The notes: a model not told the origin generated them from the letters alone. Positions 33,667 to 42,625 are shown, counted from the first letter of the stretch. The stretch is DNA of 51,696 nucleotides from Spirochaetota bacterium (GCA_029974015.1 JARKUF010000012.1:1-51696), one strand, 5' to 3'. Numbers and translations: made by a program.

Positions 33667-33900
33667 GAAAGTCCTAAAAATCAAGATTTTTCATTTCCCA
33701 TAAAAAGTAACTACTGATGTATTCAGCAATAATGTTTTCCCGCCCGCCAAAGGCGGGCGGGAAAACATGGTTTTGGTGACTGCCCATAAGTTAGATTTTC
33801 CTCCCGGCAAAGGCGGGCGGGAAAACGTGTTTTGGTGACTGCCCATAAGATAGCTTTCCCTCCCGGCAAAGGCGGGCGGGAAAGCTATCTTAAGACTGCC
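33667..33900 (+). repeat. Dispersed composite hairpin repeat, locus 7 (three GC hairpins)
   Basis: Left AT hairpin (GAAAGTCCTAAAAATCAAG with ATTTTTCATTTCCC), linker AAGTAACTACTGATGTATT and CAGCAAT, then three tandem GC hairpins with CCGCC/CGGC-AAA-GGCGGGCGGG cores: to 33784, 33785-33843 and 33844-33900. The units end GTGACTGCCCATAAG, GTGACTGCCCATAAG and AAGACTGCC. The last unit stops two bases before the stop codon of the next gene. The units differ at several positions. Confidence 0.87.
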
Positions 33901-33902
33901 TT

Positions 33903-34595
33903 TCAGTCCGGGGAAATTATTACCACGGTCCCCTCCATGACATAACGCTCGAGTTCGATAATATCGTTGTTGTACATGCGCACACACCCGCTCGTGGCCA
34001 GGTGGCCAATCGACTCCGGGTCATTGTTCCCGTGGATGGCGATGCCGTGTCCAATAGGGACCGGCGCTCCCCCCTGAAACGGGATCTCGTTTCTCTTCAG
34101 GGCTTCCCTGTACCGCTGACGGTCCCCCTCGCCTGGGAAGCTGAGGAGAAAAAACCGCGGGCCATAGGCGTTGTCCCCCAGGTCGGCCCGGGGATCGCCG
34201 AAACGGCCATGGCCGTCACGGGCCCTCCAGAAGACGGCGTTCATGGCACGGAGTTTCCTGTACGACGCGGTGGATCTGTCGGCGTCCATGCTCAGCATTT
34301 CCGTGACCCGATATGTCCCCTCGGGAGTCCTGTTGTCCCCGCGATAAAGTTTGGGCTTTCTATCCGGGTTGAGCCCGAAAGCAATGGGGAATTTTTTTAC
34401 TACCTTGAGGTCCCGGTCGTAAACGTAAAGGACGAAGTCCCTCTTGCTGACAAAGAGAACATACTTCCCGGTAAATTCTCCGAAGGCGTTTTTGACCGCC
34501 ATGCCACGTTTTTCTCCGCACGAAACCAGGAAAGCCGCGGCGGCAATTGATGACGCCAGGACGCAGGCGGTCCATGTCTTCATCTTTATCTTCAT
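33903..34595 (-). CDS. L,D-transpeptidase (YkuD domain) lipoprotein
   Basis: The 230-residue protein has a lipobox signal (CVLASSIAAAAFLVSCG, cysteine about residue 26) and a YkuD catalytic domain. It begins with KYVLFVSKRDFVLYVYDRD and contains GDNRTPEGTYRV, then the active-site pattern H188-G-N-N-D and S-x-G-C204-V-R-M. Cys204 would be the nucleophile. Such enzymes form 3-3 cross-links in peptidoglycan or attach proteins to it. It is ten bases after the Skp-like gene, at the end of the bamA unit, so it is likely cotranscribed with outer-membrane assembly genes. Confidence 0.9.
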   Translation of the reverse strand: MKIKMKTWTACVLASSIAAAAFLVSCGEKRGMAVKNAFGEFTGKYVLFVSKRDFVLYVYDRDLKVVKKFPIAFGLNPDRKPKLYRGDNRTPEGTYRVTEMLSMDADRSTASYRKLRAMNAVFWRARDGHGRFGDPRADLGDNAYGPRFFLLSFPGEGDRQRYREALKRNEIPFQGGAPVPIGHGIAIHGNNDPESIGHLATSGCVRMYNNDIIELERYVMEGTVVIISPD

Positions 34596-34605
34596 ATTCT
34601 TCGTA

Positions 34606-35139
34606 TCACCTCGACTGGGGGGCCTTCCGCGCCTTCATTCCCGACAGTTCCTGGATCACCAGTTCCGTGATGTCGTCCTCCCGGGGGGCATATACAAGGC
34701 CCTCGCCGATGTTGAAAACATAATCGATGCGCATCCTTCCGGCCACGGCCGTTACGGCCCCGTGTATTGTCCGATAGTATTTTTTTCTGATCAGGTCCTC
34801 CGCGGCGGTAACATCCTGGAGTTCCTCCCGGAATTTTTTGATATCGCTTTTCAAAACCGCCTCGGGAATTCCCTCCCCGCCGGACCCAAGCTTGCTTTCA
34901 AGACCGGCAATCCTTCCGCGCAGGTTTTCCCGCCTCTCATTCAAGGCCCCGGCTTCCCTGTCGTTTCTCGTGAGATAATCGAAAAGGGAGGGCAGATGTA
35001 AATACCTCGTCCGCGAAACCCGGGGTTCCTCTCTGGGCAGGAATGAACACGCCGCTGCGAGAACAAAGGGGAGGAATGCAAAAAGAGTGTTGCGGTATAT
35101 CGCTCTCATCGGACGAAAAGCAATTCGGCTGCGGTCCAT
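34606..35139 (-). CDS. Skp/OmpH-like periplasmic chaperone, probable lipoprotein
   Basis: The 177-residue protein overlaps the bamA stop (TGATG), so it is translationally coupled. The n-region is long and basic, followed by FAFLPFVLAAAC, a probable lipobox. The middle is a long coiled coil (ENLRGRIAGLESKLGSGGEG, then LKSDIKKFREELQDVTAAEDLIRKKYYRTI) and the end VTAVAGRMRIDYVFNIGEGLVYAPREDDITELVIQEL matches the last helix and strand of OmpH/Skp, which typically reads YVF...GLVYA. Skp holds unfolded barrel proteins for BamA. Location right after bamA supports this. Being a lipoprotein would be unusual for Skp. Confidence 0.75.
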   Translation of the reverse strand: MDRSRIAFRPMRAIYRNTLFAFLPFVLAAACSFLPREEPRVSRTRYLHLPSLFDYLTRNDREAGALNERRENLRGRIAGLESKLGSGGEGIPEAVLKSDIKKFREELQDVTAAEDLIRKKYYRTIHGAVTAVAGRMRIDYVFNIGEGLVYAPREDDITELVIQELSGMKARKAPQSR

Positions 35140-37694
35140 CAGAAACGCATATCGCCAATGCCGAACTGGAAATTGAAATTGCTTATTTGTCTGAAATATC
35201 CCTCATCGCGGCCCACCCATTGGAGTTTGCGGCCAAACCAGAAACGGAGCGGCATCATCGGTATCTGGATCTTGAAACCGAATCCCCAGGCGTAGCGGAA
35301 GTACGACATCACATCGACGTCGCGCCAGTCATGAATATCGTACACTTCCCCTGCAATTCTGTCGTCGGCGATGGTGGTGCGGTAATCTTCGATGAGGTGC
35401 CCTTCCCAGAACCGATCAGTCCAAACTGAACCCGCGTCGAAGAAGAAAGCAAGCCAAAGAATCTGCGGATGTATGGGAATGCGCAGTTCCGCACCGTACA
35501 GCACCCGGTGGAATAGGCCTATCCGCCAGGAATCGGGGAAGGCGGTATCAAAATAATCCCACCCACGAAGTGTTTCGGGCCCGCCTATCCGGAGCCTGTC
35601 CTCGGGCTCTATCCAGGGGTTCCCTTGCGGGTCCTGCATCCCAAGAACATGGTTGCGGCGAAGTGGAGGCTGGATGAAGCTGGCGTTCCCCCGAAGCTCA
35701 ATTACAATGGGATGGCTCTTCAAAAACGGGATATGGAAGGGGCTGTAATATAAGAAAATATCGGGATCGTACTTGATGAAATGGTCGTCTCCCCGGAGGA
35801 CGCTGCCGCCGGTAAAAGAGACCGAAATTTCCGCGCGCATTCCCTTCGTGGGATTCATGTAGTTGTCCTTCGAATCGCGGTACGCATAGAAGGTAAGCGT
35901 GTTCTTAAGCTGGATGCCGCGTGATTCCTGGATGAATATCTCATCCGAGGCGTTCCCCGTGGGATTGATATAACTTTTGAATCCCTGGTTCCAAACCGCC
36001 CCCAGACCGTAGTAGTCCCAGAACCGATAATAGGGCCCAACGCTGTAACCTATAGTCTGGCGCTGGTACTCAGCCCTGCTGTTGGAGTTGGGAAACATAG
36101 ACGTCGTGGGAATCGTATTCAGCATATAATACACTGAGGCGTTCAGGCCGATGGGGACCTGGTACCCGAAAAGCGACTCGACTATCCATGGGTCACGGAA
36201 GCTCAGGGTTACGGAACGGCGAAGGGGCCCGTACTCGAAGCGGAGGCCCACCCGCTGGCCGTACCCCAGGAGGTTGTTCTCCGCCACGTCGGCGAAGATC
36301 GAGAAACCCGTCGTGGTTCCGTAGCCGCCGCCGAGGGAGATGGTGCCCGTGGGTTGCTCCTCCACCTCGAAAATCAGGTTCACCAGGCCCTCGCGGCTCC
36401 CGGGGCGCACGTTCACGTTGACTTCCTTGAAAAACCCCAGATTGAAGATCCTCTCCCGGGAGCGCTGCAGCCTGTAGGCGTCGAAGAGTTCGTCCTCCTG
36501 GACCAGGACCTCCCGGCGTATCACACGGGTTTTTGTCTTCTTGTTGCCCTTGATGACGATGTTCTCGATCTTGACCTTCTCCCCCTCCCGGATTTCGAAG
36601 TCGATCCTCACCAGTTTGCGGATTTCCCTCCCTAAAGGTCCCTGGAACTCCTCCTCGGTGACTGTTTTTCTGGGGATCACCCTGGAGAAAATATACCCCT
36701 TTGACGCGTAGAGCTGGGCGATCATCTGCATGTCTTTCTGGAAGGAGGTATAATTGAAAACTCTTCCCCGGGTGGTCTGCTCAAAGTTTTCTTCAAAGAC
36801 CCGGGACTCGAAAATTTTGTTTCCGGACACTGTATACTTGTCGAAGTAGTATTTCTCCCCCTCCGTGACCTTAATGGTAATGAAGATGGACCTCTTCTTC
36901 TCGGTGAGCGGGTTTTCCCATTCGTACTCGACATTGTCATCGACGATCTGGGCGTCGAGATATCCCTTCTCCTTGTAGTATCCGATGATCTTCATTTTAT
37001 CCTGGGCATAGACGTCCTTCTTGAACTGGCCTCCGCTGCCCAGGAAACCCCGCTCCGAGGTTTCCATTATGTCTTTCAAATCGGAGTCGCGCATCAGCCT
37101 GGCCCCGAGGATAGAGACCTTCGCCACGCGGATCTCCTCTCCCTCGTCCACGGTGAAGACAAGCTTTACGCTGTTCTCTTCATCGGGGTCTTTTTTTACT
37201 TCGTAAGTCACCACGGAGTTGAAGAACCCCTCGTCATCGTACTTTTTGCGGATTAATTTAAGGCTCTTTTCAACGAGGTCCAGGCGCAGGGGCTCGTTTT
37301 CCTTCAAGAGTACCACTGAGGCGAGGTCCATTTCGCTCACCTCGTCGGTCCCTCGATATTCGATCTTTACCACCATAGGCCTCTCGGTGCACCGGAACTT
37401 CACACGGACCCCGTCCCGGTACTCGTCGACTTCCACCAGGACGTTCTCGAACTGCCCTTCCCGGAACACCGTGCGGATGTCCTTGCGGACCTCGGAGCCC
37501 TTCAGTGGATACCCTTCCGCCGTGTCGATCTTGTCCAGGAGGTCTTCCGGGTCCACGTTTTTTGTGCCGGAAAACTCCACCTTCCGCACCATTTTTCCCT
37601 CGTATCTGGAAGGTTCCGAGGAGGCGCCGGTAAAAAGGGAAAACAGGGCCGACACGACGCCGAAGCACAGAAATATGATGGCGGTTTTTTTCAT
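35139..37694 (-). CDS. bamA: Outer-membrane assembly factor BamA
   Basis: An 851-residue Omp85 protein. After a signal peptide (IIFLCFGVVSALFSLFTGASS) there are five POTRA domains to about residue 450, each with the beta-alpha-alpha-beta-beta layout (VRKVEFSGTKNVDPEDLLDKI; the third and fifth with KGNKKTKTRVIRREVLVQEDELF). The C-terminal barrel has GGGYGTTTGFSIFADVAENNLLG, the RIGGPETLRGWDYF lid-loop motif (RGF-type R-G-W) and ends NFQFGIGDMRF with terminal F. It folds beta-barrel proteins into the outer membrane. It heads a unit with a Skp-like lipoprotein and the L,D-transpeptidase, and follows exbD. Confidence 0.95.
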   Translation of the reverse strand: MKKTAIIFLCFGVVSALFSLFTGASSEPSRYEGKMVRKVEFSGTKNVDPEDLLDKIDTAEGYPLKGSEVRKDIRTVFREGQFENVLVEVDEYRDGVRVKFRCTERPMVVKIEYRGTDEVSEMDLASVVLLKENEPLRLDLVEKSLKLIRKKYDDEGFFNSVVTYEVKKDPDEENSVKLVFTVDEGEEIRVAKVSILGARLMRDSDLKDIMETSERGFLGSGGQFKKDVYAQDKMKIIGYYKEKGYLDAQIVDDNVEYEWENPLTEKKRSIFITIKVTEGEKYYFDKYTVSGNKIFESRVFEENFEQTTRGRVFNYTSFQKDMQMIAQLYASKGYIFSRVIPRKTVTEEEFQGPLGREIRKLVRIDFEIREGEKVKIENIVIKGNKKTKTRVIRREVLVQEDELFDAYRLQRSRERIFNLGFFKEVNVNVRPGSREGLVNLIFEVEEQPTGTISLGGGYGTTTGFSIFADVAENNLLGYGQRVGLRFEYGPLRRSVTLSFRDPWIVESLFGYQVPIGLNASVYYMLNTIPTTSMFPNSNSRAEYQRQTIGYSVGPYYRFWDYYGLGAVWNQGFKSYINPTGNASDEIFIQESRGIQLKNTLTFYAYRDSKDNYMNPTKGMRAEISVSFTGGSVLRGDDHFIKYDPDIFLYYSPFHIPFLKSHPIVIELRGNASFIQPPLRRNHVLGMQDPQGNPWIEPEDRLRIGGPETLRGWDYFDTAFPDSWRIGLFHRVLYGAELRIPIHPQILWLAFFFDAGSVWTDRFWEGHLIEDYRTTIADDRIAGEVYDIHDWRDVDVMSYFRYAWGFGFKIQIPMMPLRFWFGRKLQWVGRDEGYFRQISNFNFQFGIGDMRF

Positions 37695-37731
37695 TCTATT
37701 CGCCCTTTTCGTCGCCCCTACCTGGAATTCC

Positions 37732-38145
37732 TTATCGGCCCCTGACTGTGGTCAGGGTGAATTTGGGGATCCCCGCCTGGTTCAGGTTGTCCATTATTTT
37801 CACAATCGTCTCGTAATTCGACTTCTTGTCGCCCCTTATGATGACCGTCCCATCTCCGAGGTCTTTCTTTATCTTTTTGAATTCCGCCGGCATATTCTCC
37901 GCTGCGATCTTTTTGTCGTTCACGTAAATCTCGTTCCGCTCCGTCACGGATACGACATAATTCCCCTGGTGATGGCTGCCGGTCTGCACTGCGCTCGGAA
38001 GGTTAACGATTATCGACGAGAGCATCCCCTGGCTCGCGTTGTACGATATCATAAAAAATATCAACAGCGAAAAGGCCAGGTCGATGAGGGGCGTCATGTC
38101 AATAAGCGCCCTGTGCTGAAACCGGCTTTTAAACCTCCAGGCCAT
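37732..38145 (-). CDS. exbD: ExbD/TolR family biopolymer transport protein
   Basis: A 137-residue protein with short cytoplasmic N-terminus, one membrane helix containing the essential aspartate (ALID16MTPLID22LAFSLLIFFMIS) and a periplasmic domain (VSVTERNEIYVNDKKIAAENM and GTVIIRGDKKSNYETIVKIMD). With ExbB it couples the proton gradient to TonB- or TolA-type work across the envelope. Sequence alone does not separate ExbD from TolR. ExbB is encoded about 200 bases upstream. Confidence 0.88.
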   Translation of the reverse strand: MAWRFKSRFQHRALIDMTPLIDLAFSLLIFFMISYNASQGMLSSIIVNLPSAVQTGSHHQGNYVVSVTERNEIYVNDKKIAAENMPAEFKKIKKDLGDGTVIIRGDKKSNYETIVKIMDNLNQAGIPKFTLTTVRGR

Positions 38146-38230
38146 CGGTCAAAATCCCATCATATACCCATTTGTAAAGAATGATTTACGAGGGTTTCAT
38201 ATTTTTATAGAAAGTCCTGAGAATAAAGGG

Positions 38231-38264
38231 CAGGCAATCTCTAATAATTAGATTTTCCCGGCAG
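38231..38264 (-). repeat. Remnant of the dispersed repeat, locus 8 (reverse orientation)
   Basis: On the minus strand GCCGGGAAAATCTAATTATTA followed by GAGATTGCC, matching the right end of the full element. The left part is missing. It lies between exbB and exbD. Confidence 0.6.
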
Positions 38265-38345
38265 TCAAACAAATATTATGTGACCATCCTTATAGTAGAG
38301 CAAACCTGGAAACTCCAAAAACATGAAAGAAAACCTCCCGGCGGA

Positions 38346-38954
38346 TCATATCTGCATCATGCTGTCCGAAATATACTCCGTTTCCCTGATGAAAAACTCC
38401 ACTCTGGACACCATGTAGTTGTACAGTATCCAGGAGGGTATCGCCACGATGAGCCCCAGGATCGTAGTGAGGAGCGCCTCGGCCACGCCGTAAGACAGGA
38501 GGGCCGACGCGTCTTGTCCTCCGCGGTAGAGGGCCACGAAGGATTTTAAAAGGCCCGTCACGGTGCCGAAAAGCCCCAGAAGGGGCGACACCGTGGCTAT
38601 GGTGGCGATGGTACCCACGTTCCTTTCCAGGGAGGTCACGGCAGTCCTGGAAGTTCCGAGGATATCCCCCTCTCTGTCCTCTCTATTTCCATAGCCCGCC
38701 AGGACTCCCTTCATAATATCGACGAGGGGGCCCCGATAGCCTTCGCAGAAGGCCAGGGCCTCACCCGGTTTCCCGGACCTGGCATAATGTGTCACGCTTT
38801 TCACGATGGCCCTGTAGTCATGGTCGATTTTTCTGAAAAAGAGATACCGTTCAATGATAGCCGCGGCGGAAATGACGGAACAGATGAATATGGGCACGAT
38901 GGTGACCCACATGGGAAAGGAAGTAAAAAAAGCGATCAATGTTTCACCGCTCAT
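38346..38954 (-). CDS. exbB: ExbB/TolQ/MotA-family proton channel protein
   Basis: A 202-residue protein with three membrane helices: VTIVPIFICSVISAAAIIERYLFF, GTIATIATVSPLLGLFGTVTGLLKSF and VAEALLTTILGLIVAIPSWILYNYMV. The second and third hold the family pattern P-L-L-G-L-F-G-T-V and A-E-A-L-x-T-T-x-x-G-L. The long cytoplasmic loop between helices 1 and 2 is normal for ExbB/TolQ. Strong ribosome binding site GAAGGAGG. It starts the exbB-exbD pair; the upstream gene encodes an outer-membrane barrel. No TonB gene is in the window. Confidence 0.88.
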   Translation of the reverse strand: MSGETLIAFFTSFPMWVTIVPIFICSVISAAAIIERYLFFRKIDHDYRAIVKSVTHYARSGKPGEALAFCEGYRGPLVDIMKGVLAGYGNREDREGDILGTSRTAVTSLERNVGTIATIATVSPLLGLFGTVTGLLKSFVALYRGGQDASALLSYGVAEALLTTILGLIVAIPSWILYNYMVSRVEFFIRETEYISDSMMQI

Positions 38955-39022
38955 ATCGTCCTCGCTCCTCCTTCAGGCGCCGAAGATAGCTTCGCACGGG
39001 GGAAACGTCCGAAGTTAAAGGC

Positions 39023-40507
39023 TCAAATAAGGATCCTGATACCGCCAAGGATGGTGACGCCCTGTTCAGGATACCCCTCCCTCAAATTGTAACGGTAATT
39101 GTAAAGGTTTTCTATCTTTATATAAGCAAAAAAGCTTTCAAGCATTTTTCTCTGCATGCCAAAATCGCCGATAACCACGTTTCCCAACTGAGTGTCATTA
39201 TCGGGGCTTGTGTACATTTGTCCCACATAGCGGTTGTTCCAGTCGAAGGTCCAACGCAGTCCATTGTATTTCAGGGCGCTGGTGAAGCTATGGGAGGGAC
39301 TGTAGGTAATGTAATCATCAGCGTCGTAGCGGACGAACTCGTAGGATAGGGCGTACTCCACCGTCCTGCCGAAAAAGGCCAGATTCAGGTCGAAACGGGA
39401 CCGGTACGATACCACCTCCAGAGTGGCGGCACTTAGAACATTGCCCGCAATAGGACGGTAGTTGTAGTAATTGTCGTTGCTCTCAACAATGAACTGGGCG
39501 ATGAGATTGAACCGGTCGTTCACGCGGAACTCACACCGCATGTCCCCATGATGAACCCGCCCCGGCGGAAGGTCGTAGGCGGGCATGATATATTTTTGCT
39601 GAAGATAGAAGATCTCGGGCCTGAACGGCATGAGGTCATAACGATAGAGGAAGACGATGGAGGCGTGGCTGAAATCTTTAAACGAGAAGCTCACCATGGG
39701 CGCCGCTAATGGGCTGTCATCGCGATTGAAGCAGAGAGTGGCCCCCAGAGACACGCCGATGTTCCTGGTGATGTGAAAATCGTCCACAACCTCACCATTG
39801 AAGAACTGGTCATATCCGGCATCATCATCGAGATAATCATAATAAAAATAGTGGCCTTTAAACTTGATTCCATTGGTGGTGGACCAGATGTATTCACCTC
39901 CCATCTTCACGTTCACCTGGTTCAGTCGGCTGTTTTCAGGCTCACCTCCAGCCGTGGAACGGAGACGGTGGACGTACTGGGCCCCACCGAGGGCAAAATT
40001 GACCTCAAAGGAGCGGGAAAGCTTCACGACGTTTTTTAACAAAAGCTTAGCCTTCTCTTTTTCCTCCCTGCTGAACACGGGATTGTCGAACATGCCCCGT
40101 GAATCGTTGGTAAGCTCCATTTCGAGAATGCTCCTCCAGCGATCCGTAGTATTGAGGTTCCCCGTGAAGCCAATATTGTTCTCATAGTAACTCGAATTCT
40201 GATAGGTTTCGCCGCCGTAGCCGAAGTCGTTGGAACGTTTGAAGTACGAAGTTATGAGATAGACAAAATCTTCCGATTCCTGTGAAAGGTTCACCGTCGA
40301 GAGCATGGTGTTGTACTGTCCATAAACCAGTTTCATGTCGAGGTTGACGTTTTCTCGATACTTCCGGGCCAGGTCCTCTCGATCATCCTCCTCGGCCTCT
40401 GGCGAGGCCGAGGAATGGTCCTGGGCGAAGGCCCGCCCCGGGTGCCAAGCAGCGGCCCAGGTGAGACACAGTCCAGCTATAATGATAAGCAATAGGGATC
40501 GCTTCAT
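39023..40507 (-). CDS. Outer-membrane beta-barrel protein, TonB-receptor-like without a plug
   Basis: The 494-residue protein has a signal peptide (LLLIIIAGLCLTWAAAWHPGRAFAQ), an acidic linker (SPEAEEDDREDLARK) and then only barrel-type strands with aromatic girdles (FVYLITSYFKRSNDFGYGGETY, GIKFKGHYFYYDYLDDDAGYD). The C-terminus has ENLYNYRYNLREGYPEQGVTILGGIRILI, which is the typical last-strand region of TonB-dependent receptors (NLF...GYP.PGR). The ~130-residue plug domain and a TonB box are absent. It may be a passive pore or may need a partner protein. Being upstream of exbB/exbD supports a TonB-type function in origin. Confidence 0.65.
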   Translation of the reverse strand: MKRSLLLIIIAGLCLTWAAAWHPGRAFAQDHSSASPEAEEDDREDLARKYRENVNLDMKLVYGQYNTMLSTVNLSQESEDFVYLITSYFKRSNDFGYGGETYQNSSYYENNIGFTGNLNTTDRWRSILEMELTNDSRGMFDNPVFSREEKEKAKLLLKNVVKLSRSFEVNFALGGAQYVHRLRSTAGGEPENSRLNQVNVKMGGEYIWSTTNGIKFKGHYFYYDYLDDDAGYDQFFNGEVVDDFHITRNIGVSLGATLCFNRDDSPLAAPMVSFSFKDFSHASIVFLYRYDLMPFRPEIFYLQQKYIMPAYDLPPGRVHHGDMRCEFRVNDRFNLIAQFIVESNDNYYNYRPIAGNVLSAATLEVVSYRSRFDLNLAFFGRTVEYALSYEFVRYDADDYITYSPSHSFTSALKYNGLRWTFDWNNRYVGQMYTSPDNDTQLGNVVIGDFGMQRKMLESFFAYIKIENLYNYRYNLREGYPEQGVTILGGIRILI

Positions 40508-40543
40508 ACATCTACCTAAAGGGAAACTCTAAAAATTAAATTT

Positions 40544-40770
40544 GGGAACCTCAAAAAATTAAATTTTTGAGTTACCCATGAATTGTAACTACTGGCATAC
40601 TCAGCACTTTAAGTTTTTACCGCCCTCGTCGGTCGGGAAAACCAAATTATCACAAATTGCCTTGCGTTTCCCGTCCGCCAAGGGAGGGCGGGAAAACCAA
40701 ATTATCACAAGTTGCCTTGTACTTCCCGCCCGCCCTCGGCGGGCGGGAAAACTAATACTTGGAGATTGCC
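40544..40770 (+). repeat. Dispersed composite hairpin repeat, locus 9 (three GC hairpins)
   Basis: AT hairpin 40544-40577 (GGGAACCTCAAAAAATT with AAATTTTTGAGTTACCC), linker AATTGTAACTACTGGCATAC and CAGCACTTTAAG, and three GC hairpin units ending AAATTGCC (40661), AAGTTGCC (40716) and AGATTGCC (40770). Units 1 and 2 share CGGGAAAACCAAATTATCAC exactly. An extra partial left arm (GGGAAACTCTAAAAATTAAA) lies just before at 40521. Confidence 0.88.
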
Positions 40771-40877
40771 TAAATGTATTTCCATTAAAAAGGAAGAAGG
40801 AACCGGCCTCCTCCATGCCCGTCGAAGAAAGGGCAGCACGGTATGGCGTCAGTCCCGGAGAAAGAAAGCGCGGAGCA

Positions 40878-41015
40878 TCAATCCTCAGAACGCCTCACAT
40901 CGCAGGCGCAACGTCGGCACTGAATTACCTCCCGGGGAACGCCGCAATCTACAAACACGTTCACCTGGTATCCGCAACGACATTTGTAAAAAAAACGCCT
41001 CATCTCGTATTTCAT
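40878..41015 (-). CDS. Tiny zinc-ribbon-like protein
   Basis: A 45-residue protein starting MKYEMRRFFYKCRCGY, with GGAG seven bases before the ATG. It contains two knuckles, C-R-C-G and, 17 residues later, C-R-R-C, plus a basic tail ending RRSED. The spacing resembles FmdB-type small zinc ribbons (Y-x-C-x-x-C-G and C-x-x-C), though the first is C-x-C. It lies 175 bases after metK with a terminator between, so it may have its own transcript. An earlier in-frame start (41072) is possible but less likely. Confidence 0.5.
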   Translation of the reverse strand: MKYEMRRFFYKCRCGYQVNVFVDCGVPREVIQCRRCACDVRRSED

Positions 41016-41126
41016 CTGTTCGCTCCGGCAGTAATATGGGACCCCGGACCCTTTTCTATATTGTCGGCACAAACATCGGTCCGATACAGCGCTCCATTAC
41101 CGGAGGGGCACCGGGGACGGACCATT

Positions 41127-41160
41127 AAAAAAACGCATCCCCGTTCGCACGGGGACTGCG
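41127..41160 (-). terminator. Rho-independent terminator after metK
   Basis: On the minus strand, CCCCGT and ACGGGG form a stem around GCGA, extended by flanking pairs, and are followed by ATGCG and TTTTTTT. It lies 31 bases after the metK stop. Confidence 0.8.
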
Positions 41161-41190
41161 CTGCTATGACATCGGAGAATCTCAAAAAAA

Positions 41191-42348
41191 TCAGTCTTTC
41201 AGCTCAGCCGCCTTGTCGGTCTTTTCCCAGGTGAAATCGGGGTCCTTCCTGCCGAAATGGCCATAGGCCGCCGTCTTCATGTAAATCGGGCGGAAAAGAT
41301 CCAGGGTCTGGATGATACCCGAAGGTTTGAGATTGAACACTCCCTTGACCCTCCTGGCGATCTCTTCGTCAGGAATTTTTCCGGTGCCGAAAGTGTCGAT
41401 CATCACCGAAACGGGCTCGGCAACACCGATGGCGTACGCGATCTGTACCTCACAGCGGTACGCCAGGCCCGAAGCAACGACGTTCTTCGCGATATATCTT
41501 CCCATGTAGGCCGCCGAACGGTCCACCTTTGAGGGGTCCTTCCCTGAGAAGGCCCCGCCGCCGTGCCGCCCCATGCCCCCATAGGTGTCGACGATGATCT
41601 TGCGGCCCGTCAGCCCCGTATCGCCGTGGGGCCCGCCGACGACGAAACGTCCCGTCGGATTGACGTAAATTTTGGTATCGCTGTCGATTAGGTTAGCCGG
41701 GACCACCTGTTTGATGACCAGGTCCACCATGGCGCTGTATATTTCCCCATGCTCAACGTCAGGGGAGTGCTGGGTGGAGATTACAATGGCGTCGATGCGC
41801 TTAGCCCTGCCGTCCACGTACTGGACAGTTACCTGGGACTTGGAGTCGGGACGGACGAACTTGATTTCTCCGTCCTTGCGCGCCCGGGCGAGGCGAAGGA
41901 CCAACTGGTTGGCATAGTGGATAGGCATCGGCATCAGCTCTTCGGTTTCCGCCACAGCATAGCCGAACACCATTCCCTGGTCCCCCGCGCCCTGCTCTGA
42001 ATACAGCCCCTGCCCTTCGGTGACACCCTGGGAAATGTCGGGAGATTGGGAATCGACGTACACCTGGACCGTGCAAGTCTTCGCGTCGAAGCCAATATTG
42101 GGATCGGTGTAGCCGATAAGGCCCGCCGTGTCCCGCGCGATTTTTTCGTAATCGACGGAGCAGGTGGACGTAATCTCGCCGGATACGATGATCCTGTCTG
42201 TGGTGCAGAGGGTCTCGCAGGCCACACGGGATTTTTTATCGCCCTTTAGATGGGCATCGAGTATCGCGTCGGATATCTGGTCGCAGACCTTGTCAGGATG
42301 GCCTTCGGAGACGGATTCGGAGGTAAAAAGATAATTTTGTAATGACAT
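41191..42348 (-). CDS. metK: S-adenosylmethionine synthetase
   Basis: A 385-residue enzyme that makes SAM from methionine and ATP. Seen: [24 protein letters not shown] (methionine- and ATP-binding histidine), [12 protein letters not shown] (family signature 1), [22 protein letters not shown] (signature 2, P-loop-like) and the C-terminal [21 protein letters not shown] 42348 is used since GAGG then has a spacing of six. No SAM riboswitch is seen in the 73-base gap upstream. It is the last large gene of the gap-tpiA-secG-ferredoxin unit. Confidence 0.96.
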   Translation of the reverse strand: MSLQNYLFTSESVSEGHPDKVCDQISDAILDAHLKGDKKSRVACETLCTTDRIIVSGEITSTCSVDYEKIARDTAGLIGYTDPNIGFDAKTCTVQVYVDSQSPDISQGVTEGQGLYSEQGAGDQGMVFGYAVAETEELMPMPIHYANQLVLRLARARKDGEIKFVRPDSKSQVTVQYVDGRAKRIDAIVISTQHSPDVEHGEIYSAMVDLVIKQVVPANLIDSDTKIYVNPTGRFVVGGPHGDTGLTGRKIIVDTYGGMGRHGGGAFSGKDPSKVDRSAAYMGRYIAKNVVASGLAYRCEVQIAYAIGVAEPVSVMIDTFGTGKIPDEEIARRVKGVFNLKPSGIIQTLDLFRPIYMKTAAYGHFGRKDPDFTWEKTDKAAELKD

Positions 42349-42424
42349 CACTAACCTCTACAATGAGTGATAAGCGGGACCGCCGGTGACCGCTTTACAT
42401 ACGGATGTTGCAGAATGATTAAAT

Positions 42425-42613
42425 TTATTTCCAATGAATGCACTCGGCCGGACAACTGTCGATCACGTCCTGGATCTTGTCCTCGGAGGCGCCGTTTGGG
42501 TTATGGACCCTGCTCACCCCATCCTGCGTCATCTCGAAGACTTCCGGAAGCGTATCCACGCAAAGCTCGCATCCCGTACATTCCTTTTCATCCACATATA
42601 CAGATTTTGCCAT
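42425..42613 (-). CDS. Single [4Fe-4S] cluster ferredoxin
   Basis: A 62-residue protein with ECTGCELCVDTLPEVF and the distant CPAECIHW. The four cluster ligands are C-x-x-C-x-x-C plus the C of SCPAEC. This is the one-cluster type (as in Thermotoga and Desulfovibrio ferredoxins), an electron carrier. The electron partner is unknown. It lies 12 bases after secG and so is probably cotranscribed with it. Confidence 0.88.
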   Translation of the reverse strand: MAKSVYVDEKECTGCELCVDTLPEVFEMTQDGVSRVHNPNGASEDKIQDVIDSCPAECIHWK

Positions 42614-42625
42614 GACATCCTCCCT

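Noticed and set aside
33720..33900. Regular GC-rich repeats looking like a CRISPR array
   Set aside because: Units are palindromic, not identical, the intervals between them are similar to each other, there are only three, and no cas genes are near.
42349..42424. SAM riboswitch upstream of metK
   Set aside because: The gap to the ferredoxin gene is only 73 bases and has no SAM-I/II-like structure.
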